This document shows, in pieces, positions 53,872 to 63,431 of a stretch of DNA of 64,000 nucleotides; the first letter of the stretch is position 1; every line of letters begins with the position of its first letter. A program made the position numbers and the translations under genes. The DNA comes from JARRPM01 sp963765545 (GTDB taxonomy: Bacteria; Pseudomonadota; Gammaproteobacteria; Pseudomonadales; Halieaceae): contig CAVXWW010000008.1 in assembly GCA_963765545.1 (NCBI GenBank), positions 310,001 through 374,000 of the forward strand. Reading direction: 5' to 3'. The notes below the pieces were generated by a model. That model saw only the letters and a list, made by a program, of their open reading frames with translations. It was not told where the DNA came from and did no database searches.

Positions 53872-54125
53872 TCGTGGCTCCTACCAATGAGAGCGTGTAT
53901 CATGGCGCTTCTCGCGCCGACAGGGGTAGCCACCTGCTGTGCAGGGGACTCGAATACCAAAATCCTATATAGAAAACCGCAGGCGATGCCGCCGTTGCTA
54001 ACACCTGATGCCCGCGCGTCCTTCCCGAACCTAGCTTATTATTAGGCAGCAAGTTTAAAGTGTGCGGGCATTTTATATGGTGAGTTTGAACAATACAAAG
54101 CCTGATATAAGGACCAGTGACCACA
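53872..54125. promoter_or_regulatory. Divergent crc-pyrE intergenic region
   Basis: This 254-bp stretch separates two divergent genes and must hold both promoters. AT-rich segments occur at about 53956-53975 and 54030-54080, but no pair of hexamers with good spacing stands out. AAGGA (54109-54113) is the likely pyrE ribosome-binding site. Confidence 0.4.
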
Positions 54126-54770
54126 ATGCACCCCTACCAGATCGATTTCATTGAACTTGCGCGTCAGTGTGATGTGCTGAAGTTCGGCGAATTTACCCTC
54201 AAATCGGGGAGGATAAGCCCCTATTTCTTCAATGCAGGCGCATTTTCCACCGGGCGGGCCCTCGCTGCACTGGGCCGTTGTTATGCCCAAAGAATTGTCG
54301 AATCCGGGGTGGAATTCGACGTTTTGCTGGGTCCGGCCTACAAGGGCATCCCCCTCGCCACCGCCACGGCGGTGGCATTGTGGGATCACCACGGCATCGA
54401 TATACCCTTTGCCTACAACCGCAAGGAGGCCAAGAAGCATGGCGAAGGCGGGGTGCTGGTGGGCGCTCCCCTGGAAGGCAGGGTGCTTGTCATTGATGAT
54501 GTTATCACCGCGGGAACTGCGGTGCGCGAAGTGATCGCGATGATTACAGCGGCGGGCGCCAGCCTGGCCGGGATCGCGGTGGGCCTCAACCGGCAGGAGC
54601 GAGGCGCGGGAGAGCTCTCGGCTATTCAGGAGCTGGAGCGCGCCTACAATATCCCGGTGCTCAGTATCATCGAAATGGACCACATCATCAGCTACCTCGA
54701 AGCTGGTGAGGAAGGGCTGGGCCCGTCGCTGAACGCAATGAAAGAATATAGAGATAGGTACGGCGTCTGA
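54126..54770 (+). CDS. pyrE: Orotate phosphoribosyltransferase
   Basis: PyrE makes orotidine-5'-phosphate from orotate and PRPP. The 214-residue protein has KFGEFTLKSGRISPYFFN, the YNRKEAKKHGEGG loop and the PRPP motif VLVIDDVITAGTA. The start is ATG 54126 (MHPYQIDFIELA); a GTG at 54117 lies too close to the AAGGA site. Confidence 0.95.
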   Translation: MHPYQIDFIELARQCDVLKFGEFTLKSGRISPYFFNAGAFSTGRALAALGRCYAQRIVESGVEFDVLLGPAYKGIPLATATAVALWDHHGIDIPFAYNRKEAKKHGEGGVLVGAPLEGRVLVIDDVITAGTAVREVIAMITAAGASLAGIAVGLNRQERGAGELSAIQELERAYNIPVLSIIEMDHIISYLEAGEEGLGPSLNAMKEYRDRYGV

Positions 54771-54806
54771 CTTGTTACCGACCGCTGCAGACTCTATATT
54801 AGCCAA

Positions 54807-55499
54807 ATGTTGATCAAAACCAGCGCAATCTGCGTTCTCTCCGGCCTGTCGCTTTTGCTGTCGCAGGCGTCTCTGGCGGTGAACCTTTACCGGTATACCA
54901 ATGAAGAGGGCGTTACCGTAGTTGACTACCAGGTACCGGCTGCCTATGTCGGCAAGGGTTATGAGATCCTCAACCCCGAAGGGATGGTAGTGCGGGTAGT
55001 ACCTCGTGAACTGACCGAAGAAGAGAAGAAGGTCCTCAACGCGCAACAGGAACTGGAAGCCGCAGCCAGTGCCGAGGAGAATCGCCTGCGCGAATGGGAT
55101 GAGTCCCTGTTGTTACGCTACAGCACGATAGAGGACATAGAGGCTGCCAGGGAGCGGGCCCTGGGAGATCTGAGAATTCGACTCAGTATTCTCAAGACGA
55201 ACAAGCGCTCTCTCAAGCAACAGGTTGAAAACTACCAGGCACAGGCGGCTGACCTGGAGCGCAGCGGACGCGAGGTCGACATGGCCCGCATCAGTGCGAT
55301 TGAAGACATTCAGGCCGAAATCGCCTCCACTGATCGCTCAATCAACGAGCGTGCCAGGGAGATTGAAGAGGTGTCAGCGGCCTATGAGAAGGATATCGAG
55401 CGCTTCGAGATGCTGTTGGAGGTGGTGGAAATGCGGCAGTCGCTGTTAGCCACGCAGCAGGCCGAGAAAGACAGGGCGACCCGGGACCCGCGTCGCTAG
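54807..55499 (+). CDS. DUF4124 periplasmic coiled-coil protein
   Basis: The 230-residue product has an N-terminal signal peptide (about residues 1-24), then a DUF4124 segment (LYRYTNEEGVTVVDYQVP, about 27-44), then a long charged helical region with strong coiled-coil character (about 70-220). It is probably periplasmic. Function is unknown. It follows pyrE by 36 bp and ends 4 bp from the convergent slmA. Confidence 0.75.
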   Translation: MLIKTSAICVLSGLSLLLSQASLAVNLYRYTNEEGVTVVDYQVPAAYVGKGYEILNPEGMVVRVVPRELTEEEKKVLNAQQELEAAASAEENRLREWDESLLLRYSTIEDIEAARERALGDLRIRLSILKTNKRSLKQQVENYQAQAADLERSGREVDMARISAIEDIQAEIASTDRSINERAREIEEVSAAYEKDIERFEMLLEVVEMRQSLLATQQAEKDRATRDPRR

Positions 55500-55503
55500 C
55501 GGA

Positions 55504-56139
55504 TCAGCTTACCAGTGAACTGGCCTGGCCGGGAATGGGCCGGGTGACCGCCTCCTTGAAAAAACCCTGCATCATCAGCTCCCATTGCTGGGCCCAGTCG
55601 GCCGTCGGCGATCTTTGAAAACCACTGCGCACATATTGCGAGATCCGCCCCTCGGCGGCAGCCATTAACAGGTTGGAAGCAGCGGGCAGTGAAATTACCG
55701 GTCGCAGCCCCTCGCGCATTTCCGCCTCTCGCAGGACCTGCTTGAGCTGGGTTTCGAAGCGATCAAACAGCTGGGCCACTCTCAGGTGCAGCCGCTCGGT
55801 TTCCCCGGCCAGCGCGTCCCCGGTAAGTATTCGGGTAATGCCCGGATTCCGCTCGGTGAAGGTGAGCAGCAGCGTCAGCATTTTTTCGCAACGCAGCGCG
55901 GCGGTGCGCTCCTCGCTGAGAATCAGCTTTACCCGGCTGAAAAGAGTTTCTTCAATAAATTCGATCAGGCCTTCGAACATTTTTGATTTGCTGGGGAAAT
56001 GACGGTACAGCGCGGCTTCAGAAACCCCGACCTGCCGGGCAAGCCCTGCTGTGGTAATGCGATTGCCTGGGTTGGCTTCAAGCATCTGGGCAAGGGCTTC
56101 CAGGATTTGCTGACGCCGTTGGGATCTTCTGGGGGGCAT
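55504..56139 (-). CDS. slmA: Nucleoid occlusion factor SlmA (TetR family)
   Basis: This 211-residue TetR-type protein has the helix-turn-helix TTAGLARQVGVSEAALYRHFPSK-like segment (about 29-51) typical of SlmA, followed by MFEGLIEFIEETLFSRV. SlmA binds SBS sites and blocks FtsZ assembly over the nucleoid. Synteny with argB and pyrE supports the call. The start is ATG 56139; a TTG at 56169 in frame is possible but has no ribosome-binding site. Confidence 0.88.
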   Translation of the reverse strand: MPPRRSQRRQQILEALAQMLEANPGNRITTAGLARQVGVSEAALYRHFPSKSKMFEGLIEFIEETLFSRVKLILSEERTAALRCEKMLTLLLTFTERNPGITRILTGDALAGETERLHLRVAQLFDRFETQLKQVLREAEMREGLRPVISLPAASNLLMAAAEGRISQYVRSGFQRSPTADWAQQWELMMQGFFKEAVTRPIPGQASSLVS

Positions 56140-56241
56140 GGCAGTCCACAGTGTGCGCGTTTCAAGCAATGCTAGCGATTACCTGCCACACCTGCAATAA
56201 GTCTCTGTGGTATGGGGCGAATTATTTGCGCCAGCGGTGAC

Positions 56242-57144
56242 TTACTGACGCTTATTTGTGATCAAGGTCCCAATACCTTCGTCTGTGAAGATTTCCAGCA
56301 GCACTGCGTGGGGCACTCTGCCATCGATTATGTGAGCACTTGCCACACCGGATTTTACCGCATCGAGGGCGCAACCGATTTTCGGGACCATTCCTCCGCT
56401 GATGGTTCCGTCCGCAATCATATCGTCTACCTCGGTGGTGCTGAGGCCGGTCAAAACTTCTCCCGCCTTGTTGAGCAGTCCCTCGACATTGGTCAGTAGC
56501 ATCAGTTTCTCAGCTTCGAGAACCTGGGCAAGCTTGCCCGCTACCAGGTCCGCATTGATGTTGTAAGTGCAACCGTCAGCGTCTGAGCCTATGGGCGCAA
56601 TGACAGGTATAAAGTTACTGTGCAGGATAACCCCCAGAACTTCGGTATCTATCTGGTCAACTTCTCCCACGTGACCAATGTCTATTATTTCCGAGGCATC
56701 GAGCTCCGGGCTGTAGCGGCTGACGGTGAGCTTGCGCGCGCGTATCAGCTGGCCGTCTTTACCGGTAACACCGATGGCCTTGCCGCCATTGCGATTGATA
56801 GAGGCCACAATCTCCTTGTTGACACTCCCGCCCAGCACCATCTCCACCACGTCCATGGTTTCTGCATCTGTCACTCGCATGCCGTTGACGAATTCCGTGT
56901 GGATGTTGAGTTTTTCCAGCAGTGCACCGATCTGGGGGCCTCCTCCATGGACCACCACCGGGTTCATTCCCACCAGTTTCATCAAAACCACATCCCGGGC
57001 AAAGCTCTCATGCAGAGCGGGATCAACCATGGCATTGCCGCCGAATTTGACCACTATCGTCTTGCCGGTAAAGCGCTGTATATAGGGCAGTGCCTCGGTC
57101 AGGACATTGGCGATATTGAGGGCGGCTGCACGATTGAGTGACAT
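56242..57144 (-). CDS. argB: Acetylglutamate kinase
   Basis: ArgB performs the second step of arginine synthesis. The 300-residue protein has KTIVVKFGGNAM, VVHGGGPQIG and LLTNVEGLLN, and ends with FTDEGIGTLI. The N-terminal helix (AALNIANVLTEALPYIQRF) is that of arginine-inhibited hexameric enzymes, so feedback inhibition is expected. It is 42 bp downstream of algC on the same strand. Confidence 0.96.
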   Translation of the reverse strand: MSLNRAAALNIANVLTEALPYIQRFTGKTIVVKFGGNAMVDPALHESFARDVVLMKLVGMNPVVVHGGGPQIGALLEKLNIHTEFVNGMRVTDAETMDVVEMVLGGSVNKEIVASINRNGGKAIGVTGKDGQLIRARKLTVSRYSPELDASEIIDIGHVGEVDQIDTEVLGVILHSNFIPVIAPIGSDADGCTYNINADLVAGKLAQVLEAEKLMLLTNVEGLLNKAGEVLTGLSTTEVDDMIADGTISGGMVPKIGCALDAVKSGVASAHIIDGRVPHAVLLEIFTDEGIGTLITNKRQ

Positions 57145-57186
57145 AGTTTTGACCTGTTGGTGTCCCGTAGGAGCAAAAAATACGGC

Positions 57187-59811
57187 TTAGAAGTTCAGCT
57201 CGAGGCCTGGGTCGACCAGCGCAATCTGGGCGCGGAACTCCGCCATGATGGTATCCAGTGACTCCTGGGTTTCAGCTTCAAAGCGGGCGGTCAGCGCGGC
57301 AGTGGTGTTGGAGGCGCGCACCAGACCCCAGCCGTCGGTGAAATCGACCCTGATGCCGTCAATGGTGTTGATTTTCCCGGCGGAGAAATCGCAGGTGCTT
57401 ATGATCTGTTCCATCAGCTGGAATTTCGCCCTGTCCGGCACCGGGATGAGGATTTCCGGTGTGTTCACTGTGTTGGGAAATGTCGCGATCGTGGCATCCA
57501 GGCTGTCGCCGTGGGTGCTGAGTATTTCGGCCAGCCGGGCCGCGGCATACATTCCGTCGTCGAAGCCATACCAGCGCTCGCCGAAGAACATGTGCCCCGA
57601 AAATTCACCGCCCAGCAGTGCGCCTGTTTCAGCCATTTTCTCTTTCATAAACGCGTGTCCGGTTTTCCACAGTACCGGGCGCCCACCATAGCGGGTAATC
57701 AGCTGGGTCAGGTTGCGGCTGCATTTCACGTCGAACACGACATCAGCGCCGGGGTTGCGCGAAACGACGTCCTGGGCGTAAATCATCAGGAGAATATCGG
57801 ACCTGACGATTTCCCCGGTGGATGTCACCACCGCAAGCCGATCTCCGTCTCCATCGAAGGCAACGCCAAAGTCAGCTTCTTCCCGTATAACCGCATCGAT
57901 GAGGTCTTCAAGGTTGTCCTCATCGCTGGTATCAGGCGGGTGATTGGGGAAGTCGCCGTCCACCTCACAGTACATGGGCACGACCTCGCAGCCGAGTTCC
58001 TCGAACAGCTGCGGTGCGATGCTGCCGGTGACGCCGTTGCTCGCATCTATTACGATCTTGAGTGGTACGGCGATCGCAATGTCACTCAGGATTTCATCCG
58101 TGTAGTCGGCGACCACATTCTCACGAATCATCCGCCCGCTACCCTTACTGAACTGGTTCCTGATAACCAGTTCCTGGACCTGCTGAATGCCGCCCGCCGC
58201 GATCGTGGCCTGGTTCAGCACGATCTTCATCCCGTTGTCGTCACCGGGGTTGTGGCTGCCGGTAACCATGATTCCGGAACTGCAGTTCAGGTGGCGGGTG
58301 GCGAAGTACAGCAGAGGGGTGGGCACCTGGCCAATGTCGATAACGTCGCGCCCGCTCTCCATCAGCGACTTGATCAGGGTCGCCTTGATTCGCGGGCTGG
58401 ACTTCCTGCCATCACACCCTACGATCAGGGTTTGCTCATCCATTTCTCCCGCCAGGGTGCCCACCGCCTTGCCTATGCGGCTGACCAGCTCATCGGTGAG
58501 CTCGGTGGTGGCATTGCCTCGAATGTCATATGCCCGAAAAATGTGGCCGGGAAAACCTTCCTCGCTCAGGGCGGGCGACTGTTCTGCCTTGCCCATGGCG
58601 AGATCGAGGTCCAGCCCGGCTCCCTCTTCAATATCTTCATCCAGCATGCTGCCAGACTGGAACATGGGATTGGTAAGATCCGTGCCCTTGCCTGACAAAT
58701 GCTCTACCTGGGGCTCCGGTATGCCAGTCCCCGCCGCCTCGCTGCTCTGGCGCAGTGTCCTGAGAGTGGCGCGGCGCAATTGCTTTGCGACAGAAACCAG
58801 GGCCGGAATATTGAGTTCCAGGGGCGACTTCACATCGGCCGCGGATATGAGTTTGTTGATCTGCGCATCAAGCGTGCGGTTGAACAGGGCCGCGGTCGCC
58901 AAAATGGTACCGATGGCGGCCAGGGCACATAGTGCCAGGATCGCGAGAAGGGGCGTGGGACTGACCGCCAGCTCCGAGAGCAGGGCCCGTGAGGGGGTGA
59001 AGGCAACCAGCCAGTTGGTATCCGGGATGCTGGCATTGTGGGAAACCGCCTGGCTATCCCCGCTGCCCGCTTTGGCGATTGTATCCCTGTGCTCCTGGTT
59101 GTTGCTGGTAACATACACCTGTATCAGCTCGGTTTTACCGGCATCGGGCTCCAGCGATGCCAGCTGCTGCGACAGCAGTTTGTTGTCCAGGGAGGCGATG
59201 ATTACTGCCTTTCGATTGGCAATTCGCGGGTGGGTGACCAGCTCTGCCAAGGAGGTCATCCAGCGGTCCTCAAACTGGTAGGACTCGGGGATAGTGTCCT
59301 CTCCGGCGCCGGAGCGCCGCACCAGGTCCACTTCGATATGATTGCGCAGCCCCTGGCTGCCCCCCTCGAAATCAGCGGTGCCCATTTCACCCATGGGGAC
59401 GATGCGCAGGCTGATGACTTCTGGAAAGTAATCCAGCATCGCCTGCTCCACCAGGCCTATGTCGTCAGTCGACTGGCTGGCAATGGCCGACATTGCCAAT
59501 GGCGATTGTGCCGCGCCCTGCAACCGGTTTTTGATCTGGGAGACCATGTGGTGGATATTGGTCGCCTGCTGGGTGGCAAACGAGCTGGCTACCCGGTCAA
59601 CCTGGGCCTGTTGCATTGCGGGTTCGCGCACCAGGACAAGATAGGCAAAACCCAGGCCGACCAGGGTCATCAGAGCCAGCATGGCAACGGCAGCAATCTT
59701 GTAGAGGGCATTGCCCCTGGCCGTGATTCCCTGCGGGTTACTGGCGCTCTTGCGCTTTTTACCCTGCTTGCCGGGGGCAGCTTTCTTTTTTGGCTTTTTT
59801 GGCTTTAACAT
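57187..59811 (-). CDS. algC: Phosphomannomutase/phosphoglucomutase with membrane N-terminal region
   Basis: The 874-residue protein has a C-terminal AlgC-type mutase (about 424-874) with FRAYDIRG, the phosphoserine loop VTGSHNP (Ser519), the metal loop DGDGDR and the sugar loop GGEFSGH. It makes mannose-1-P and glucose-1-P for LPS and exopolysaccharide. The N-terminal half has a Lys-rich start, membrane helices at about 38-60 and 287-308 and a periplasmic domain between them, matching the long form known in Pseudomonas. It sits between coaBC and argB; dut is absent from its usual place. Confidence 0.93.
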   Translation of the reverse strand: MLKPKKPKKKAAPGKQGKKRKSASNPQGITARGNALYKIAAVAMLALMTLVGLGFAYLVLVREPAMQQAQVDRVASSFATQQATNIHHMVSQIKNRLQGAAQSPLAMSAIASQSTDDIGLVEQAMLDYFPEVISLRIVPMGEMGTADFEGGSQGLRNHIEVDLVRRSGAGEDTIPESYQFEDRWMTSLAELVTHPRIANRKAVIIASLDNKLLSQQLASLEPDAGKTELIQVYVTSNNQEHRDTIAKAGSGDSQAVSHNASIPDTNWLVAFTPSRALLSELAVSPTPLLAILALCALAAIGTILATAALFNRTLDAQINKLISAADVKSPLELNIPALVSVAKQLRRATLRTLRQSSEAAGTGIPEPQVEHLSGKGTDLTNPMFQSGSMLDEDIEEGAGLDLDLAMGKAEQSPALSEEGFPGHIFRAYDIRGNATTELTDELVSRIGKAVGTLAGEMDEQTLIVGCDGRKSSPRIKATLIKSLMESGRDVIDIGQVPTPLLYFATRHLNCSSGIMVTGSHNPGDDNGMKIVLNQATIAAGGIQQVQELVIRNQFSKGSGRMIRENVVADYTDEILSDIAIAVPLKIVIDASNGVTGSIAPQLFEELGCEVVPMYCEVDGDFPNHPPDTSDEDNLEDLIDAVIREEADFGVAFDGDGDRLAVVTSTGEIVRSDILLMIYAQDVVSRNPGADVVFDVKCSRNLTQLITRYGGRPVLWKTGHAFMKEKMAETGALLGGEFSGHMFFGERWYGFDDGMYAAARLAEILSTHGDSLDATIATFPNTVNTPEILIPVPDRAKFQLMEQIISTCDFSAGKINTIDGIRVDFTDGWGLVRASNTTAALTARFEAETQESLDTIMAEFRAQIALVDPGLELNF

Positions 59812-59884
59812 TCTGCTTTATTGCCCGACTTCTGATGTGGACATGATATTACGCGGTGGTAGGGACTTAAATGCGCCGCTGGAT

Positions 59885-61096
59885 TTAATTGTTCTTATTG
59901 ACGATTTCCAGCCGTTCTGCGATCAACTTGATGAGCTGACCGGCCATCGCACTCTTACCCGTGAGAGCCATGACCTGCTCGCCACCGGGCCACAAAACCG
60001 TCGCCTCGTTATTATCACTGTTAAAGCCGATAGATTTGTCCGAAACATCATTCGCAACGATCATGTCCAGGCCCTTGCGCTCCATTTTGTCCCTGGCGTG
60101 GGCCAGCAGGTCGTTGGTCTCTGCGGCGAAGCCAATGGTGAACGGCCTCTTTTCCGCGGCCGCGACCGCGGCCACGATATCGGGATTGCGTTCCAGCTCC
60201 AGGGTAATCTGACGGGGTCCTTTCTTGATTTTCCGTGTCTCGATTGCGGCGGGCCGGTAGTCCGCCACTGCGGCGCAGGCGATAAAAATGTCACATTCGG
60301 GCAGCAATTCCAGGCATTGCTCCAGCATCTGGCTGGCGCTCTCGACCTGTCGTACCCGGGCATGATCCGGGGCGGTCAGGCTGACGGGTCCGCTTACCAG
60401 AGTCGTCTGGGCACCTGCGTCGATAGCGGCCTGGGCCAGGGCATAGCCCATTTTTCCCGAGCTGTGATTGGAAATATAGCGTACCGGGTCCAGTGCCTCG
60501 CGGGTGGGGCCGGCAGTGATCACCACCCGTTTGCCCTCCAGCAGACCGCTGTCGAAAATACCCGCTGCCGCTGTTGCAATCAGCGCCGGCTCCTCCATAC
60601 GGCCGGGGCCAATATCGCCGCAGGCCTGTTCCCCGCTGGCGGGGCCCACCAGCAGGCAGCCTCGGGCCGACAGGGTGGCAACATTGGCGGTGGTGGCCTC
60701 GTCTCTCCACATCTGTTGGTTCATTGCGGGCGCCAGCAGCAGCGGGGCCGGGGTGGCAAGCGCCACGGTGGTCAGCAGGTCATCGGCGCGGCCGGCAGCA
60801 AGCCTGGCCAGCAGATCCGCGGTAGCGGGAGCGACCAGCAGCAGGTCCGCCCAGCGGGCGAGCTCAATATGGCTCATGCCCAGCTCGGCTTCGGTATCCA
60901 GCAGCTCTGTGTGCACCGGATTACCGGACAGGGCCTGGAGCGTGAGCGGAGTGATAAATTCGCGGGCACCGCGGGTCATGATGACCCGCACGTTGGCGCC
61001 GCGCTCTGCCAGCTGCCGCACCAGTTCAGCGGACTTGTAGGCGGCGATCCCCCCGCTGATGCCCAGTAATATATTGCGATTGAAAAGATGTGCCAT
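59885..61096 (-). CDS. coaBC: Bifunctional phosphopantothenoylcysteine decarboxylase/synthetase
   Basis: CoaBC performs two steps of coenzyme A synthesis. The 403-residue protein has the N-terminal flavin decarboxylase (LLGISGGIAAYKSAELVR, APAMNQQMW, active-site Cys in GEQACGDIGPGRM) and the C-terminal CTP-dependent synthetase (TAGPTREALDPVRYISNHSS, KIKK). It is divergent from radC and upstream of algC. Confidence 0.96.
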   Translation of the reverse strand: MAHLFNRNILLGISGGIAAYKSAELVRQLAERGANVRVIMTRGAREFITPLTLQALSGNPVHTELLDTEAELGMSHIELARWADLLLVAPATADLLARLAAGRADDLLTTVALATPAPLLLAPAMNQQMWRDEATTANVATLSARGCLLVGPASGEQACGDIGPGRMEEPALIATAAAGIFDSGLLEGKRVVITAGPTREALDPVRYISNHSSGKMGYALAQAAIDAGAQTTLVSGPVSLTAPDHARVRQVESASQMLEQCLELLPECDIFIACAAVADYRPAAIETRKIKKGPRQITLELERNPDIVAAVAAAEKRPFTIGFAAETNDLLAHARDKMERKGLDMIVANDVSDKSIGFNSDNNEATVLWPGGEQVMALTGKSAMAGQLIKLIAERLEIVNKNN

Positions 61097-61194
61097 TTAC
61101 AGGTCCGAATTGGGAAAATACCCGAAAGGAGTGGAAAGATACCACCCTGTTAACGGTATTGACACAAGCGCCCCCGGGCTCAGGGAGTAGCGAT

Positions 61195-61869
61195 ATGGGT
61201 ATTGGCCAATGGCTGCCTGGCGAAGCACCCAGGGACAAGCTGCTGGAGCGCGGGGCGCAGGCCCTGTCTGATGCCGAGCTGTTGGCGGTAATGCTGCGCA
61301 CAGGCTACAGGAACTGCAGTGCCCTGGATCTGGCGCGTGACTTGCTGGAGCAGTTCGGTGGGCTTGGGGGGCTGGTGCGGGTTGACAGGGACCGGCTGTT
61401 GGCCTGCCCCGGTATCGGTGGCGCCAAGTACGCCCAGTTGCGCGCTGCTCTGGAGCTGGCCCGGCGCCAGGCCCTCCAGGCAGTGCAGGCCAGTGATGTA
61501 TTGTCCAGCCCGGATCAAACCCTGCGTTTTCTCCAGCATCATCTTGGTGGGCAAAGTCGGGAGGTGTTTTGCTGTATCTTCCTCGACAGCCAGCACCAGG
61601 TCATGTGTTGTGATGATCTCTTCTTCGGCACGCTGGACGGCGCCGCCGTGTATCCGCGGGAGGTGGCCACCCGGGCCCTGCAGTACCGGGCGGCTGCGGT
61701 CATTTTTGGCCACAATCACCCCTCCGGGGTCGCTGAGCCCAGCAGTGCTGACCGGCGTATCACGGAGCGCCTGTGCGCCGCCCTGGGCCTGCTCGATATC
61801 CGTGTACTGGATCATGTGATCGTGGGCCGGGGCAGCGAGTTTTCATTCGCCCGGGAGGGCCTTCTCTAG
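61195..61869 (+). CDS. radC: RadC family JAB-domain protein
   Basis: This 224-residue protein has an N-terminal helix-hairpin-helix region (ACPGIGGAKYAQLRAALELARR) and a C-terminal JAB1/MPN-type metal site with HNHPSG and a downstream SSAD. The family was once tied to DNA repair, but the true role is unclear. The start is ATG 61195 with AGGGAG ahead. It is divergent from coaBC, as in many gammaproteobacteria. Confidence 0.92.
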   Translation: MGIGQWLPGEAPRDKLLERGAQALSDAELLAVMLRTGYRNCSALDLARDLLEQFGGLGGLVRVDRDRLLACPGIGGAKYAQLRAALELARRQALQAVQASDVLSSPDQTLRFLQHHLGGQSREVFCCIFLDSQHQVMCCDDLFFGTLDGAAVYPREVATRALQYRAAAVIFGHNHPSGVAEPSSADRRITERLCAALGLLDIRVLDHVIVGRGSEFSFAREGLL

Positions 61870-61904
61870 CCCGCCGGTGGTTCGGGCCGGGCCCCATCTT
61901 TCGC

Positions 61905-61933
61905 TTGATATGGCCGGGGTGTTCTGTTATAAA
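61905..61933 (+). promoter_or_regulatory. Sigma-70 promoter of rpmB-rpmG
   Basis: TTGATA (61905-61910), 17 bp, TATAAA (61928-61933). Transcription would start near 61940, leaving an about 85-base leader with a GGGGC-T7 segment before rpmB. Confidence 0.65.
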
Positions 61934-62023
61934 GTCGCGCTCTGCGCGGCGGGGGCTTTTTTTACGCCCCTCCAGACCCCTTAATTTATCCAAGTCCCGC
62001 GTACTTTTGGGAGTGAAAAGATC

Positions 62024-62260
62024 ATGGCAAGAGTATGTCAGGTAACCGGTAAGCGTCCGGTTACCGGAAACAATGTTTCACACGCAAAGAACCGCACGCG
62101 TCGCCGTTTTTTGCCGAATCTGCATCACCACCGCTTTTGGGTTGAATCAGAGAAGCGCTTTGTGAGCCTGCGGGTGTCCAGCAAGGGCATGCGTATCATC
62201 GACAAGAACGGGATCGACCAGGTTCTGGGCGAAATGCGTGCCCGCGGCGAAAAGGTTTAA
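62024..62260 (+). CDS. rpmB: 50S ribosomal protein L28
   Basis: This 78-residue basic protein starts MARVCQVTGKRPVTGNNVSHA and has RRRFLPNLHHHRFW, the L28 pattern. It is a component of the large subunit. The start is ATG 62024 with GGAG ahead. rpmG follows after 12 bp. Confidence 0.97.
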   Translation: MARVCQVTGKRPVTGNNVSHAKNRTRRRFLPNLHHHRFWVESEKRFVSLRVSSKGMRIIDKNGIDQVLGEMRARGEKV

Positions 62261-62272
62261 GGGAGAATACCG

Positions 62273-62428
62273 ATGAGAGACAAAATCAGGATGAACTCGT
62301 CAGCCGGCACAGGCCACTTCTATACCACTGACAAGAACAAGCGAACCACACCGGATAAACTGGAAATGAAAAAGTACGATCCAGTGGCGCGCAAGCACGT
62401 CATGTATAAGGAAGGTAAAATCAAGTAA
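62273..62428 (+). CDS. rpmG: 50S ribosomal protein L33
   Basis: This 51-residue L33 has IRMNSSAGTGHFYTTDKNKR and ends KHVMYKEGKIK. There are no cysteine pairs, so it is the zinc-free type. It is slightly shorter at the N-terminus than E. coli L33 (no MAKG extension). GGGAG precedes the ATG. It is followed by a strong terminator. Confidence 0.96.
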   Translation: MRDKIRMNSSAGTGHFYTTDKNKRTTPDKLEMKKYDPVARKHVMYKEGKIK

Positions 62429-62457
62429 GTGCCTCGCTTGGTTGAACACTTTCACTG

Positions 62458-62485
62458 ACCCCGGCCGCTGCCGGGGTTTTTGTTT
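62458..62485 (+). terminator. Intrinsic terminator after rpmB-rpmG
   Basis: ACCCCGGC (62458-62465), loop CGCT, GCCGGGGT (62470-62477), then TTTTGTTT. This is a perfect 8-bp GC-rich stem with a T-run, 30 bp after rpmG. Confidence 0.93.
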
Positions 62486-62562
62486 GCGGCACCATCGTTT
62501 GATATCAGTCAGCAACCTCCCGCAATTTTGCGGCAAACAGGTGAAGCCCGGGCTTCGAAGCT

Positions 62563-63375
62563 ATGCCGGAATTACCCGAAGTTGAAACGACCCGCAGGGG
62601 CGTTGCGCCCTATTGTCAGGGTGAGGTGGTGCGCGAGCTCGTCGTGCGCGAGGCGCGCCTGCGTTGGCCGGTGCCGGAGCAACTGCGGACGCTGCTGGCC
62701 GGCCAGAAAATCGAGGCCGTAGACCGGCGGGGGAAATACCTGCTGTTCAGGACTTCGGTGGGGTCGCTGTTGGTTCACCTTGGCATGTCGGGTTCGCTGC
62801 GAGTGGTAGATTCGCTGGAGGCACCAGGCCGGCATGACCACATTGATATCCGTCTAAGGTCAGGGTCTAACCTGCGTTATCACGACCCCCGTCGATTCGG
62901 CTGTTTCCTGTGGCAGGCCCCCGGTGAGCAGCACCCCCTGCTCAGCCATCTCGGTCCCGAGCCCCTGTCGGGGGAGTTTGACGGAGACTACCTCTACCAA
63001 CTGTCCCGGCGCCGCCGCGGCCCGGTAAAAAGTTTCATCATGGACGGAAAGGTCGTGGTTGGCGTTGGTAATATTTACGCTAACGAGGTGCTTTTTTTGT
63101 CGGGCATCCATCCTCGCCGCGCCGCCGGGCGGATATCAAAGGCCCGGTATGAAACCCTTGCCAACAACATTAAGCGAGTACTTACTAGCGCTATTGAGCA
63201 GGGTGGCACTACTTTGCGTGATTTTGTCGGCGGCGATGGCAAGCCGGGTTATTTTGCCCAGCAGCTGTTCGTATACGGCCGTGGGGGCGATACCTGCAAG
63301 CGCTGCGACAGTGAATTGAAAGAGATTCGCCTGGGTCAGCGAACTACAGTTTTCTGCGTGACCTGCCAGCGTTGA
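62563..63375 (+). CDS. mutM: Formamidopyrimidine-DNA glycosylase
   Basis: MutM (Fpg) removes 8-oxoguanine and formamidopyrimidines from DNA. The 270-residue protein begins with the catalytic PELPEVET (Pro2, Glu3). It has the conserved Lys of GKYLLF, the H2TH domain (VGVGNIYANEVLF) and a C-terminal zinc finger with two CxxC pairs (TCKRCD, FCVTCQR). Complete, no anomalies. Confidence 0.97.
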   Translation: MPELPEVETTRRGVAPYCQGEVVRELVVREARLRWPVPEQLRTLLAGQKIEAVDRRGKYLLFRTSVGSLLVHLGMSGSLRVVDSLEAPGRHDHIDIRLRSGSNLRYHDPRRFGCFLWQAPGEQHPLLSHLGPEPLSGEFDGDYLYQLSRRRRGPVKSFIMDGKVVVGVGNIYANEVLFLSGIHPRRAAGRISKARYETLANNIKRVLTSAIEQGGTTLRDFVGGDGKPGYFAQQLFVYGRGGDTCKRCDSELKEIRLGQRTTVFCVTCQR

Positions 63376-63431
63376 TCAGGCTACACTTGGTTGGAATAGG
63401 GGAAAACGGGATGATAACCCGGGAGTAAAGT

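Noticed and set aside
57511..58695. Long + strand open frame antisense to algC
   Set aside because: It lies wholly inside algC, has no recognisable domain, and is the kind of open antisense frame that GC-rich codon use creates.
59711..61069. 452-codon + strand open frame antisense to coaBC
   Set aside because: The minus strand encodes a clear CoaBC; the antisense translation shows no family features.
61940..61975. GC-rich hairpin plus T-run in the rpmB leader as an attenuator
   Set aside because: The stem starts before the predicted transcription start and is separated from the T-run by GGGGGC, so it would not form a proper terminator.
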